The position numbers and the translations under genes are program-made. 64,000 bases of DNA from Diaphorobacter ruginosibacter (GTDB lineage: Bacteria > Pseudomonadota > Gammaproteobacteria > Burkholderiales > Burkholderiaceae_C). Within the stretch, counting starts at the first letter, position 1, and every line of letters begins with the position of its first letter. Shown here piece after piece: positions 1 through 8,419 of the stretch. Under the pieces are notes generated by a model. The model had not been told where the DNA came from. It saw only the letters and a list, made by a program, of their open reading frames with translations, and made no database searches. The stretch spans positions 4,871,001 through 4,935,000 of the forward strand of contig NZ_CP060714.1 in assembly GCF_014395975.1 (NCBI RefSeq), written 5' to 3'.

Positions 1-519
1 GGGCACGATCTCGATGTCGTGGAAATGCTGGTCGTAGGTGATCGGGTCGCGGTGCTGCTGCGCGCCCGGGTGCTGAGTCTCGATGTCCTGGTAGAGCGTG
101 CCGCCGAAGGCCACGTTGATGAGCTGCAGGCCCCGGCATACGCCGAAGATCGGCTTGCCCACCTGCTCGAAGGCCTCGACCACGGCAAGGTCGTAGAGAT
201 CGCGGATGCGGTCGCCAAGCCATGCATCCTTGAGCGGCTCTTCCCCGTAGCTGCCGGGCCAGACGTCGGCCCCGCCATGCATCACCACGCCGTCCAGCCA
301 CTCGGCATAGTGGCTCAGCGTGACATCGCCGAGCGCCGTCTCTCCGGTGGGACAGGGCACCATCACCACCATCGCGCCGGCCGACATGATCCAGTGCGCA
401 ATGGTCTGCTCGACGTATTGCAGCGTCTTGTTCGTGAACAGCGGGCGATAGGGGTCTGCATGCGAAAAGCAGGCGGAGAGGCCGATCTTCAGGCGTTGGT
501 CAGAACGGGGGCTGGTCAT
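1..519 (-). CDS. Class I glutamine amidotransferase-like (peptidase C26) hydrolase, 3' end outside window
   Basis: The first 173 codons are present; the gene runs off the left edge. The start is the ATG whose complement is at 517-519. Residues 122-135 carry the nucleophile elbow GKPIFGVCRGLQLIN, with Cys128 as expected nucleophile, and HGGADVWPGSYG near residue 81 is the loop typical of the gamma-glutamyl-GABA hydrolase (PuuD-like) branch. The catalytic His/Glu pair would lie in the missing part. The family cleaves gamma-glutamyl amides; the substrate here cannot be told. The neighbour at 760 is divergent, so this gene is read away from the window. Confidence 0.85.
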   Translation of the reverse strand, partial: MTSPRSDQRLKIGLSACFSHADPYRPLFTNKTLQYVEQTIAHWIMSAGAMVVMVPCPTGETALGDVTLSHYAEWLDGVVMHGGADVWPGSYGEEPLKDAWLGDRIRDLYDLAVVEAFEQVGKPIFGVCRGLQLINVAFGGTLYQDIETQHPGAQQHRDPITYDQHFHDIEIVP

Positions 520-759
520 GTTTTTCCGATCCTTCTACTCTTCCTGTGTACAAAGCGGTTCGAGGTGCACAGCCGCACGAAGGTTTCCGCCCCTTTGTAA
601 CACGGCTCGCATCCCGCCCATGGACGGTGCGGTTATCCGGGAAAGCGAGTGTTGTCCGTTGCCGAGTTGATGCGCGTCAAGCGCTATGCTGTAGTTGCTG
701 GCAAGATGCAGCAGATCCAATGACCTATTGGATTGTTAATTTCGATACAGGAGAAGTTG

Positions 760-1113
760 ATGCAAGTGCAAGTCCACACCAACGACAAGATCCAGGGCGG
801 CGAATCCTTGGCGCAATGGGTGCAGCAGGAAGTCTCCAGTCGGCTCGCACGCTTCAAGGAAAGCATTACGCGCGTGGAGGTGTTCTTCTCGGATTCCGAC
901 GGCCATGCCAAGGCGGGCGGCCAGGACAAGCGCTGTGTGATCGAGGCGCGCCCGGCGGGACGCCAGCCGGTGGCGGCCAATGCCGATGCACCGAAGGTGG
1001 CCGAGGCCCTGAATGCGGCGATCGACAAGCTGCTGCGCGGATTGGAGGCCGATCAGGGCCGAGCGCGCGACAAGAACAATCGCGAGACCATTCGCGATGG
1101 CGAGCAACCTTAA
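760..1113 (+). CDS. HPF/RaiA-like (S30AE fold) ribosome-associated protein
   Basis: A 117-residue protein. I chose the ATG at 760 because AGGAGA stands just upstream; an in-frame ATG at 733 has no such site. The pattern is the beta-alpha-beta-beta-beta-alpha of S30AE proteins: MQVQVHTNDKI, a helix to about residue 38, strand TRVEVFFSDSDG, strand CVIEARPAGRQPV, then the helix KVAEALNAAIDKLL. Members of this fold bind the small ribosomal subunit in stationary phase. This copy is divergent from the true hpf at 34143 and stands alone, followed by a terminator. The role in hibernation is inferred from fold only. Confidence 0.75.
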   Translation: MQVQVHTNDKIQGGESLAQWVQQEVSSRLARFKESITRVEVFFSDSDGHAKAGGQDKRCVIEARPAGRQPVAANADAPKVAEALNAAIDKLLRGLEADQGRARDKNNRETIRDGEQP

Positions 1114-1147
1114 CGATTTTTTTCTTCTGTTGTCTTTGTAACGCTGA

Positions 1148-1177
1148 ACGCCCGGGGTGGGAGCTCCGGGCGTTTTT
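1148..1177 (+). terminator. Rho-independent terminator after the HPF-like gene
   Basis: An 8-bp perfect stem (ACGCCCGG paired with CCGGGCGT) with a 10-nt loop, followed by TTTTT and a further T-rich stretch. It lies between convergent genes and fits plus-strand termination. Confidence 0.85.
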
Positions 1178-1194
1178 GCTTTTGTTTTCTTGTC

Positions 1195-1764
1195 TCAGAA
1201 CGAGCTCCCGGGTGTCCGCAGAAACGCCTCTTCTTCCGCGGTGCTCGCTCTCCCCAGCACCCGATTGCGATGCGGATAACGCCCGAACCGGTCGACGATC
1301 GCCTTGTGGCGCTCGGCAAAGTCCAGATTGACGGGATTGCCCAGGGCGGTGAACTGGCGGATTGACTCCTGTTGCACCACGGCCGATTCGCTGTGCATCA
1401 GCGGCATGTAGGCGAATGCGCGTTGCGCCTCGGTGAAATCGCGGTCCAGGCCCAGTGCGATGATCTCCTGCGTGAGCACGAGCGCCATGCCGTCTTGCGC
1501 GAAGGCGCGGGGCGTATCGCGCCAGACGTTGCGCGAGAACTGGTCGAGCACGAGGATTTCGGCGAGGCGTCCGAGGGCATCGCTGCGCCAGTGCCAGAGC
1601 TCTCCGCGTGCGCCCTGATCGAGTACGCCGCCGAAGTGCTCCTGGATGGCGCGGTCGAATGCGTCGTCCTTGGCAAACCACTGCTGCGGCGTGGATTCCT
1701 CGAACCAGAAACGGATGACGGCCTGGGCCGTGGGGTCATGTGCTTGTGCTTGTTGGGTCGTCAT
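1195..1764 (-). CDS. DUF924 family protein
   Basis: A 189-residue soluble protein recognised as DUF924 from the opening AVIRFWFEESTPQQWFAKDD, the central ILVLDQFSRNVWRDTPRAFA and the later FAYMPLMHSES. The family is all-helical with TPR-like packing and has no established biochemical role. Length is normal. It converges on the HPF-like gene and is likely monocistronic. The start at 1764 is the only sensible ATG, with the family N-terminus about 15 residues in. Confidence 0.85.
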   Translation of the reverse strand: MTTQQAQAHDPTAQAVIRFWFEESTPQQWFAKDDAFDRAIQEHFGGVLDQGARGELWHWRSDALGRLAEILVLDQFSRNVWRDTPRAFAQDGMALVLTQEIIALGLDRDFTEAQRAFAYMPLMHSESAVVQQESIRQFTALGNPVNLDFAERHKAIVDRFGRYPHRNRVLGRASTAEEEAFLRTPGSSF

Positions 1765-1806
1765 GGCCCCACTGTAGCGCGTCCGGGCGCCCTGCGCGCC
1801 CCCAGG

Positions 1807-2748
1807 TCAACGGCGTGAGCGCAGGTTGCCGTTCTCGTCTGCGATCACGATCTCCACGCGGCGGTTCATTGCCCGGCCCTCGGGCGATGCGTTGTCCGCC
1901 ACCGGGAACTCCTTGCCGTAGCCCCGCACCGTGATGCGGTCGGGCGCGACACCACGGGTGACCAGCGCACTCTGCACGGCCGCCGCACGGCGCTCGGAGA
2001 GCTTCTGGTTGATGGCGTCGGTTCCCACGCTGTCGGTGTAGCCCTCGATCAGCAGCTTGCGGCTCGGAAACTCGGCCAGGAACTGGGCCAGCTTGTCCAG
2101 GCGCGGTGCCGCCTGCGAGGTGAGGTCGGCCTTTCCGAACTCGAACAGCACGTCGCCGAGTGTCACCAGCAGGCCGCGCTCGGTCTGCTTGGCCTGCAGG
2201 TCGTTGAGCTGGCCTTGCAGGTCCTTCACCTGTGCCTGTGCGGCCTGCGCCTGCTGGCGTGCCTGCTCTGCAGCGGTGGCATTGGCGGCGGCGGCCGCGC
2301 GGGCCTGTTCTGCCTGCATCTGCGCGCGTGCCGCAGTGCCCTCGAGGCGCTGGCGCTCGGCATTCACGCCGGCCTGCTTGATGTCGGCGTCGAGCTGGCG
2401 GGTCTGCGCCACGTTCTGCGCGATCTGCGCACGTTGCAGTGCGAGTTCGGAGAGATGGGTGGCCTCGGCTGCATCGGCGTCGCGGGTCCATGCGTTGTCG
2501 GCCTTGGACAGGGTGTCGGTCGCGTTCTTGAGTTCGAGCGGTGCCAACTGCACGACCTTGGGGTCGTTCATGGCCGTGCTCACGGCGGCGCGAGCCTTCT
2601 GCAGGGGCTCGAGCGGCGCATTGCGCGTCGCGCAGGCGGTCAGCAGGGAGAGGCTGGCCACGCCGGCGGCCACCATGCCGATGCCGCGCATGGTGCGGGG
2701 GCTGCGGTGCTTCAGAGAGAGGAGTTGATGAGTGATGGGCTGCTGCAT
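1807..2748 (-). CDS. OmpA-family lipoprotein with DUF4398-like and coiled-coil region
   Basis: 313 residues from the ATG at 2748, which has AAGGAAC before it; an upstream in-frame ATG at 2766 overlaps that site. A lipobox (LLTAC, Cys39) predicts an outer-membrane lipoprotein. After it come a DUF4398-like helix pair, a long Ala/Gln-rich coiled coil (about 100-205), then an OmpA C-terminal domain with LIEGYTDSVG and the peptidoglycan-binding pattern NQKLSERRAAAV. It probably tethers outer membrane and cell wall. The gene upstream on the same strand (2797-3177) encodes a shorter DUF4398 lipoprotein 48 bp away, so the two form an operon. Confidence 0.9.
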   Translation of the reverse strand: MQQPITHQLLSLKHRSPRTMRGIGMVAAGVASLSLLTACATRNAPLEPLQKARAAVSTAMNDPKVVQLAPLELKNATDTLSKADNAWTRDADAAEATHLSELALQRAQIAQNVAQTRQLDADIKQAGVNAERQRLEGTAARAQMQAEQARAAAAANATAAEQARQQAQAAQAQVKDLQGQLNDLQAKQTERGLLVTLGDVLFEFGKADLTSQAAPRLDKLAQFLAEFPSRKLLIEGYTDSVGTDAINQKLSERRAAAVQSALVTRGVAPDRITVRGYGKEFPVADNASPEGRAMNRRVEIVIADENGNLRSRR

Positions 2749-2796
2749 GTGTGTTCCTTGTTCCATGGGGCTGTGCGATGGGCGGATCGGCCAGGA

Positions 2797-3177
2797 TCAG
2801 CGCACGGCGCCGGAGCCGGGCTTGGGCAGGGCCTGGTAGCCGCGCTCCACTTCCTGCAGGCGCGAGCGGTTCTCGGCGGCCTGTGCCTTGGACTCGGCCA
2901 GGCGGGCCTCGGCCTCCGCAGACTCGGCATAGCGACGGGCCTCGGTGTAGTCCTTCTTGTCCATGGCGCTCTGGGCCTTCGCCCACAGGTCGCGTGCGCG
3001 CTGCAGCTCCAGCGGGGCATGGGCGGTCACTTGCGGCGCGGCGGAGACACGCGCGATGGCGCTTTGTGCGACGGCCATCTCGCCCGTGGGTGCCGGGACC
3101 GAGGAGCAGGCGGACAGGGCGCCCAGCATGAGGGCAGCGGCCGCTCCGCGAAGCAGGAAGGTGGTGTTGTTGTGCAT
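2797..3177 (-). CDS. DUF4398 domain lipoprotein
   Basis: 126 residues from the ATG at 3177, preceded by GGAGAGCC. An upstream in-frame ATG at 3255 would add 26 residues before the signal sequence and is unlikely. Lipobox LSAC gives lipidated Cys24. The rest is two long helices rich in Ala, Glu and Arg (YAESAEAEARLAESKAQAAE), typical of DUF4398, a periplasmic domain of unknown function. It resembles the N-terminal half of the OmpA-family lipoprotein that follows it, so the pair may have arisen by duplication with domain loss. Confidence 0.85.
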   Translation of the reverse strand: MHNNTTFLLRGAAAALMLGALSACSSVPAPTGEMAVAQSAIARVSAAPQVTAHAPLELQRARDLWAKAQSAMDKKDYTEARRYAESAEAEARLAESKAQAAENRSRLQEVERGYQALPKPGSGAVR

Positions 3178-3366
3178 GGAAGGCTCTCCTCGTGTGATGT
3201 TGTGGCGAGAAACAGCGGATCTCGCTGTGCCTTCCATTTTTTCGTGGAGCGGCAACGTATCCGGGTAGGCCCTTTCTGGCCATCCCTGTCGGAGTCGGGA
3301 GATCGATAGGGTGGAGCTAGTCCTACGTGAATTGTTAATTACCAGAAGCTATGGAGCAGACATGAA

Positions 3367-3388
3367 AAAAGCGCCCGGAGGCGCTTTT
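3367..3388 (-). terminator. Rho-independent terminator after gap
   Basis: A perfect 9-bp stem (AAAAGCGCC with GGCGCTTTT) around a 4-nt loop; read on the minus strand it ends in a run of six T. It lies 27 bp past the gap stop codon. Confidence 0.9.
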
Positions 3389-3414
3389 CCTTGTACAGGG
3401 ACGGTGACGAGGGC

Positions 3415-4416
3415 TTACTTGCCGGCCATCACGCGAACCATCTCGAGGCACTTGTTGGAGTAGCCCCATTCGTTGTCGTACCAGGAAACGACCTTCACGA
3501 AGGTACCGTCCAGGGCGATGCCGGCGTCGGCGTCGAAGATCGACGTGCGGGTGTCGCCACGGAAGTCGGTGGCCACCACCTTGTCTTCGGTATAGCCCAG
3601 CACGCCCTTGAGCGCGCCTTCGGACTGGGCCTTCATCTCGGCCTTGATTTCCTCATAGGTGGCTGCCTTGTCGAGCTCCACGGTCAGGTCGACCACGGAC
3701 ACGTCGGATGTGGGCACGCGGAAGGACATGCCGGTCAGCTTCTTGTTCAGCTCGGGAATCACCACGCCCACGGCCTTGGCTGCGCCCGTGCTCGACGGAA
3801 TGATGTTTTCCAGGATGCCGCGGCCGCCGCGCCAGTCCTTGTTGGACGGGCCGTCCACGGTCTTCTGCGTGGCGGTGGCAGCGTGCACCGTGGTCATCAG
3901 GCCGCGCTTGATGCCCCACTTGTCATGCAGCACCTTGGCCACGGGAGCCAGGCAGTTCGTGGTGCACGAGGCGTTGGAGATGATGGCCTGGCCGGCATAG
4001 GTCTTGTGGTTCACGCCATAGACGAACATCGGGGTGTCGTCCTTCGAGGGCGCCGACAGCAGCACCTTCTTGGCGCCTGCAGCGATGTGCTTCTCGGCGG
4101 TGGCCTTGTCCAGGAACAGGCCGGTGGACTCGATCACGATGTCGGCGCCGACATCGTTCCACTTCAGGTTCGCAGGGTCGCGTTCCTGCGTGAGGCGGAT
4201 CTTCTTGCCGTTCACGATCAGCGTGTTGCCTTCGACCTTCACGTCGCCCTTGAAGCGGCCGTGCACCGAGTCGTACTGCAGCATGTAGGCGAGGTAGTCA
4301 GGCTCGAGCAGGTCGTTGATCGCCACGACTTCGATGTCGGAGAAGTTCTGCACTGCGGAGCGCAGCACGTTGCGGCCGATGCGGCCGAAGCCGTTGATAC
4401 CAATCTTGATCGTCAT
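3415..4416 (-). CDS. gap: Glyceraldehyde-3-phosphate dehydrogenase, NAD-type
   Basis: 333 residues, the normal length. It oxidises glyceraldehyde 3-phosphate to 1,3-bisphosphoglycerate with NAD in glycolysis. Visible features are the Rossmann start INGFGRIGRNVLR, Asp35 (AINDLL), which favours NAD over NADP, and the active-site SNASCTTNC with nucleophile Cys151. The start at 4416 has a GAGG site upstream. It follows tkt on the same strand with a 94-bp gap holding a strong hairpin, so both genes probably share a transcript with adjustable stoichiometry. gap next to transketolase is usual in proteobacteria, where both serve sugar-phosphate interconversion. Confidence 0.97.
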   Translation of the reverse strand: MTIKIGINGFGRIGRNVLRSAVQNFSDIEVVAINDLLEPDYLAYMLQYDSVHGRFKGDVKVEGNTLIVNGKKIRLTQERDPANLKWNDVGADIVIESTGLFLDKATAEKHIAAGAKKVLLSAPSKDDTPMFVYGVNHKTYAGQAIISNASCTTNCLAPVAKVLHDKWGIKRGLMTTVHAATATQKTVDGPSNKDWRGGRGILENIIPSSTGAAKAVGVVIPELNKKLTGMSFRVPTSDVSVVDLTVELDKAATYEEIKAEMKAQSEGALKGVLGYTEDKVVATDFRGDTRTSIFDADAGIALDGTFVKVVSWYDNEWGYSNKCLEMVRVMAGK

Positions 4417-4460
4417 AGTTGTGCCTCAAAAGTTAAGTCGATTACAAAACCTGAAATCCT

Positions 4461-4482
4461 GCAGCGCAGTCGCCTGCGCTGC
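4461..4482 (-). other. Intercistronic hairpin between tkt and gap
   Basis: A perfect 9-bp inverted repeat (GCAGCGCAG / CTGCGCTGC) with a 4-nt loop, in the 94-bp space between the tkt stop and gap start. No T run follows in either direction, so it is more likely an RNA-processing or 3'-end-protecting stem than a full terminator. Confidence 0.6.
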
Positions 4483-4510
4483 CGATGGATGAACCCATGC
4501 CTGCCGGCGC

Positions 4511-6568
4511 TCAGCGGGCGCGCTGCAGTGCCGCCTCGACGGTCTGCGCAACGTTTTCCGCTGTGAAGCCGAAGTGCTTGAACAGCACGCCAGCGGGAGC
4601 GGATTCGCCGAAGGTGTCGATGCCGACCACGGCGGCGCAGCCGTACTTCCACCAGAAGTCGGTCACGCCCATCTCCACGGCGACGCGCGGCAGGCCCTCG
4701 GGCAGCACGAGCTTCTTGTACTTGGCCTCTTCGCGGTCGAAGGTGGTCGTGCTGGGCATGGAAACCACGCGCACAGGGATCTTCTTCTCGGCAAGGAGCT
4801 TTTGCGCGGCCACGGCGAGCTGCACTTCGGAGCCGGTCGCGATGATCACGGCCTTGGCTTTCCTGGCCAGGCCCACGTCGGCGGGCTCGGACAGCACATA
4901 GGCGCCGCGCGAGATGTCGCCCAGGTCCTTCTTGGCAAGGTAGGGCAGGTTCTGGCGCGACAGCAGCATGGCAGTCGGCTTGTTGCGGTTGGACAGCGCC
5001 ACGCTCCAGGCGACGGCGGTTTCCGCGGTATCGGCAGGACGCCACACGTCGAGGCCGGGAATCAGGCGCAGGCTCGCGGCGTGCTCGATCGACTGGTGAG
5101 TCGGGCCGTCTTCACCGAGGCCGATGGAGTCGTGCGTGAACACGTGGATCACGCGCTGCTTCATCAGGGACGCCATGCGGATCGCATTGCGGCTGTAGTC
5201 GCTGAACGTGAGGAAGGTGCCGCCGTAGGGGATGAAGCCGCCATGCAGCGCGATGCCGTTCATCACCGCGGCCATGCCGAATTCGCGCACGCCGTAGTTG
5301 ATGTGGCGGCCGCCGACCTTGACGGTCTCGTCCCCGAGCTGCACTTCGACCTGCACCACGTCGCCGTTCTCGGCGAAGCGCAGGGCAGGCGTGCTCTTGG
5401 TGTTGGTGAGGTTGGAGCCGGTCAGATCGGCGCTGCCGCCCAGCAGCTCGGGCAGCTTGGCGGTGAAGGTTTCCAGCGCGATCTGGCTGGCCTTACGGCT
5501 GGCGACGGTCTCGGCCTTGGTGTGCGCAGCGATCACGGCGTCCACGGCGGTCTGTGCGAAGTGGCGCGGCAGGTCACCGGCCATGCGGCGCGCGAATTCG
5601 GATGCGAGCACGGGGAATGCGGCGGCGTAGGCGTCGAAGCGCTGCTGCCACTCGCCTTCGGCGGCCTTGCCGGCTTCCTTGGCATCCCAGTCGCCGTAGA
5701 CGTCGGCGGGGATTTCGAATGGAGCGCTGCTCCAGCCGATCGCGTTGCGCGTGAGCGTGATTTCGTCGGCGCCGAGCGGCTCGCCGTGGGCCTTGGAGGT
5801 GTTCGCGCGGTTGGGCGAGCCCTTGCCGATGTGGGTCTTGCAGACGATCATCGTCGGCTTGTCGGTGCTGGTCTTGGCGCTGGCGACGGCGGCGTCGATG
5901 GCGTCGGCGTCATGGCCGTCCACCGGGCCGATCACGTTCCAGCCGCAGGCGCGCATGCGCTCGGGCGTGTTGTCGATGAACCAGGGCGCGACCTGGCCGT
6001 CGATGCTGATGCCGTTGTCATCGTACAGCGCGATCAGCTTGTTCAGCTTCCAGGCGCCAGCCAGCGAAATCGCTTCCTGGCTGATGCCTTCCATCAGGCA
6101 ACCGTCGCCGAGGAACACGTAGGTGTGGTGGTCGACGATGGCGTGGCCTTCGCGGTTGAATTCCTTGGCCAGCAGCTTCTCGGCCAGTGCGAAGCCCACG
6201 GCATTGGTGATGCCCTGGCCCAGCGGGCCGGTGGTGGTTTCGACGCCAGGGGTGATGCCGTGCTCCGGATGGCCGGCGGTCTTGCTGTGCAACTGGCGGA
6301 AATTCTTGAGCTCTTCGATCGGCAGGTCGTAGCCGGTCAGGTGCAGCACCGAGTACAGCAGCATCGATGCGTGGCCGTTGGAGAGCACGAAGCGGTCGCG
6401 GTCCGCCCAGTTCGGATTGGTGGGGTTGTGACGCAGATGACGTCCCCACACGGCCACGGCCATGTCTGCCATGCCCATCGGGGCACCGGGGTGACCGGAA
6501 TTGGCTTGTTGAACGGCATCCATTGCGAGTGCGCGGATCGCATTCGCCATTTGTTGTGAATTGGCCAT
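4511..6568 (-). CDS. tkt: Transketolase
   Basis: 685 residues, full length. This thiamine-diphosphate enzyme moves two-carbon ketol units between sugar phosphates in the pentose phosphate (and Calvin) pathway. Seen: SGHPGAP near residue 24, the ThDP signature starting GDGCLMEGISQEA at 154, and the pyrimidine-domain FVPYGGTF-like segment (GGFIPYGGTFLTFSDY). The start is the ATG at 6568 with GGGAGGG about 20 bp upstream; no better start is visible. It is the first gene of the tkt-gap pair, divergent from the murU-like gene. Confidence 0.97.
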   Translation of the reverse strand: MANSQQMANAIRALAMDAVQQANSGHPGAPMGMADMAVAVWGRHLRHNPTNPNWADRDRFVLSNGHASMLLYSVLHLTGYDLPIEELKNFRQLHSKTAGHPEHGITPGVETTTGPLGQGITNAVGFALAEKLLAKEFNREGHAIVDHHTYVFLGDGCLMEGISQEAISLAGAWKLNKLIALYDDNGISIDGQVAPWFIDNTPERMRACGWNVIGPVDGHDADAIDAAVASAKTSTDKPTMIVCKTHIGKGSPNRANTSKAHGEPLGADEITLTRNAIGWSSAPFEIPADVYGDWDAKEAGKAAEGEWQQRFDAYAAAFPVLASEFARRMAGDLPRHFAQTAVDAVIAAHTKAETVASRKASQIALETFTAKLPELLGGSADLTGSNLTNTKSTPALRFAENGDVVQVEVQLGDETVKVGGRHINYGVREFGMAAVMNGIALHGGFIPYGGTFLTFSDYSRNAIRMASLMKQRVIHVFTHDSIGLGEDGPTHQSIEHAASLRLIPGLDVWRPADTAETAVAWSVALSNRNKPTAMLLSRQNLPYLAKKDLGDISRGAYVLSEPADVGLARKAKAVIIATGSEVQLAVAAQKLLAEKKIPVRVVSMPSTTTFDREEAKYKKLVLPEGLPRVAVEMGVTDFWWKYGCAAVVGIDTFGESAPAGVLFKHFGFTAENVAQTVEAALQRAR

Positions 6569-6749
6569 GAGAGGCGTGCTCCGGGAGGGACTGGTAGAGA
6601 AAACCCCCTATTTTACTAATTGCCCGAGGCGCAGGCGTGCAAGGGGGCTTCCTCCGACCCAGTGAACGCCCTGGCGTCACCCTGTGATCGCCTCATGATC
6701 TGCCCCGCAGAGCCCGTGTGGTGGCGTGAATGCTCTACAGTGTGCGCCC

Positions 6750-7556
6750 ATGCAAACCGCTTCCCTTTCACCGGAAATCGCCCTGCCCACCGCACCGGGC
6801 ACGCACCTGGACGCCATGCTGCTGGCGGCCGGACGCGGCGAGCGCATGCGTCCGCTGACCGATCGAACGCCCAAGCCGCTGCTGGCCGTGCAGGGGCAGG
6901 CCCTGCTCGACTGGCATGTGCGGGCGCTGACGCGCGATGGCGTGAACCGCCTTGCCGTGAACACCGCATGGCTGGGCGAACAGATTCCCGAGCATCTGCG
7001 GGCCGCCTTTCCAGGTCTCGACAAGGAAGGGCGGCTGCGTTTTTCGCACGAGGGCCGTGATTTCGGCAGGGCACTGGAGACGGCTGGCGGCATCGCCCGG
7101 GCGCTGCCGCTGCTGGGCGAGGCCTTCTGGCTTGCGGCGGGGGACGTGTTTGCGCCCGATTTCGTGTTCGACGCCGGATGCGCGCGCGCGTTTTCCGCTG
7201 GCAGCGACCTGGCCCATGTGTGGCTGGTGCCGAACCCCGGGCACAACCCGTTGGGCGACTTTGCGCTGCAGGAGACAGCGCCCGGCAGCGGCACGGGCCG
7301 CGCGCTCAACCAGCCCAGGGAGGCGCCGAGCGCATTCCCGCGATTCACCTACAGCACGATCGCGCTGCTCAAGGCCGAGCTGTTCCGCGCGCCCTGGTGC
7401 GATATCGCGCCGGGCAATCCCGACGGCGTGGCCGCGCCCCTGGCTGCGTTGCTGCGCCGCGCGATGGATGCCGGCCGCGTGGGGGCCACGCTCTACACAG
7501 GCCGCTGGACCGACGTGGGAACGCCCGAGCGGCTCGCACAGCTCAACGCCGCCTGA
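6750..7556 (+). CDS. murU: Nucleotidyltransferase, MurU-like (N-acetylmuramate-1-phosphate uridylyltransferase)
   Basis: About 268 residues from the ATG at 6750 (an in-frame ATG at 6726 is also possible; neither has a clear ribosome site). The nucleotide-binding start MLLAAGRGERMRPLTD plus RTPKPLL is the sugar-1-phosphate nucleotidyltransferase signature; WLAAGDVF holds the metal-binding Asp, and GRWTDVGTPERL closes the fold. Length and context match MurU, which converts MurNAc-1-phosphate to UDP-MurNAc in cell-wall recycling and is commonly near pepP. Its usual partner kinase (AmgK) is not beside it here, as the upstream gene is divergent tkt. The substrate is inferred. Confidence 0.7.
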   Translation: MQTASLSPEIALPTAPGTHLDAMLLAAGRGERMRPLTDRTPKPLLAVQGQALLDWHVRALTRDGVNRLAVNTAWLGEQIPEHLRAAFPGLDKEGRLRFSHEGRDFGRALETAGGIARALPLLGEAFWLAAGDVFAPDFVFDAGCARAFSAGSDLAHVWLVPNPGHNPLGDFALQETAPGSGTGRALNQPREAPSAFPRFTYSTIALLKAELFRAPWCDIAPGNPDGVAAPLAALLRRAMDAGRVGATLYTGRWTDVGTPERLAQLNAA

Positions 7557-7669
7557 TCCTCCGGCTCGCAGGGCAGGGCCGAATAGCCGAGCCCGCCACT
7601 GTCCGGGCCACATCCGTCAGAATCCACCCCCTGATTGAGATCCTCGCGGGGATGGGGCGGAAGATGGGT

Positions 7670-8419
7670 ATGGAGTGGAGCAGCTTTTTCATGCTGCTGA
7701 TCGTTGTTGCGCTGGCGTCGGCCTGCCAGAACCTGACGGGGTTTGCGTTCGCGCTCATCTTCGTGGGGCTGGCGGGCGCGCTGCATCTGCTGCCGATCGC
7801 CGATGCGGCCAACGTGGCAGGGTTGCTTTCGCTGGTCAACGGCGTCGTCTACCTGCGCAGCCATCCGTTCAAGCCGCGCTGGGACCTGCTCAAGCCGATG
7901 CTGATCAGCAGCCAGATCGGCGTGCTCCTGGGGCTGGGGCTGCTGCACCTGCTCAGCGGCAGCCTGGTCAACATCCTGCGCATGCTGCTGGGCGTGACCA
8001 TCATCGCCTGCGCGGTCCTGCTGCTCTCGCAGAAGGGCCGGCGCGAGCAGCCATCCGGCACGCGTGCCATGTATGTGGCGGGCGGGCTGTCGGGGCTGCT
8101 GGGCGGCCTGTTTTCCACCTCCGGCCCGCCCATCGTCTACCACCTCTATCGCGAGCCACTGCCAGCCGAGCTGATCCGCCAATGCCTGCTGGTGCTGTTT
8201 CTGGCGAACACCGTGCTGCGCCTGGGCATCGTGATCTCGACCGGTGAGCTGAACCGGTCATCCGTGATCGTCGCCGCCTTCGCCATGCCGGTCGTGGCGG
8301 GCGTGACCTGGGTGCTGGCCAAGCATCCGCCGAGGCTGCCCGTACGCGTGCTGCAGTGGTTGGTCTGCTCGCTGCTGTTGCTGGCCGGCGTGAGCATGCT
8401 GCTTTCCGCGCTGCGCTGA
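7670..8419 (+). CDS. TSUP family (TauE/SafE-like) membrane permease
   Basis: About 249 residues with roughly eight hydrophobic segments. The pattern of two repeated halves fits the TauE/SafE (TSUP) family: QNLTGFAFALIFVGLAGAL in the first half, and GGLSGLLGGLFSTSGPPIV in the second, the latter being the conserved GGxxG...GPP motif. Members export sulfite, sulfoacetate or related organic acids; the substrate cannot be named. Several in-frame ATGs (7652, 7664, 7670) are close together; I took the one after GCGGAAGATGGGT. The open frame continues upstream into murU, but that part has no family character. Confidence 0.85.
   Translation: MEWSSFFMLLIVVALASACQNLTGFAFALIFVGLAGALHLLPIADAANVAGLLSLVNGVVYLRSHPFKPRWDLLKPMLISSQIGVLLGLGLLHLLSGSLVNILRMLLGVTIIACAVLLLSQKGRREQPSGTRAMYVAGGLSGLLGGLFSTSGPPIVYHLYREPLPAELIRQCLLVLFLANTVLRLGIVISTGELNRSSVIVAAFAMPVVAGVTWVLAKHPPRLPVRVLQWLVCSLLLLAGVSMLLSALR

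Noticed and set aside
7178..7669. N-terminal extension of the TSUP permease frame across the end of murU
   Set aside because: Overlaps a conserved gene in another frame; the extension is Arg/Ala-rich and lacks membrane character.
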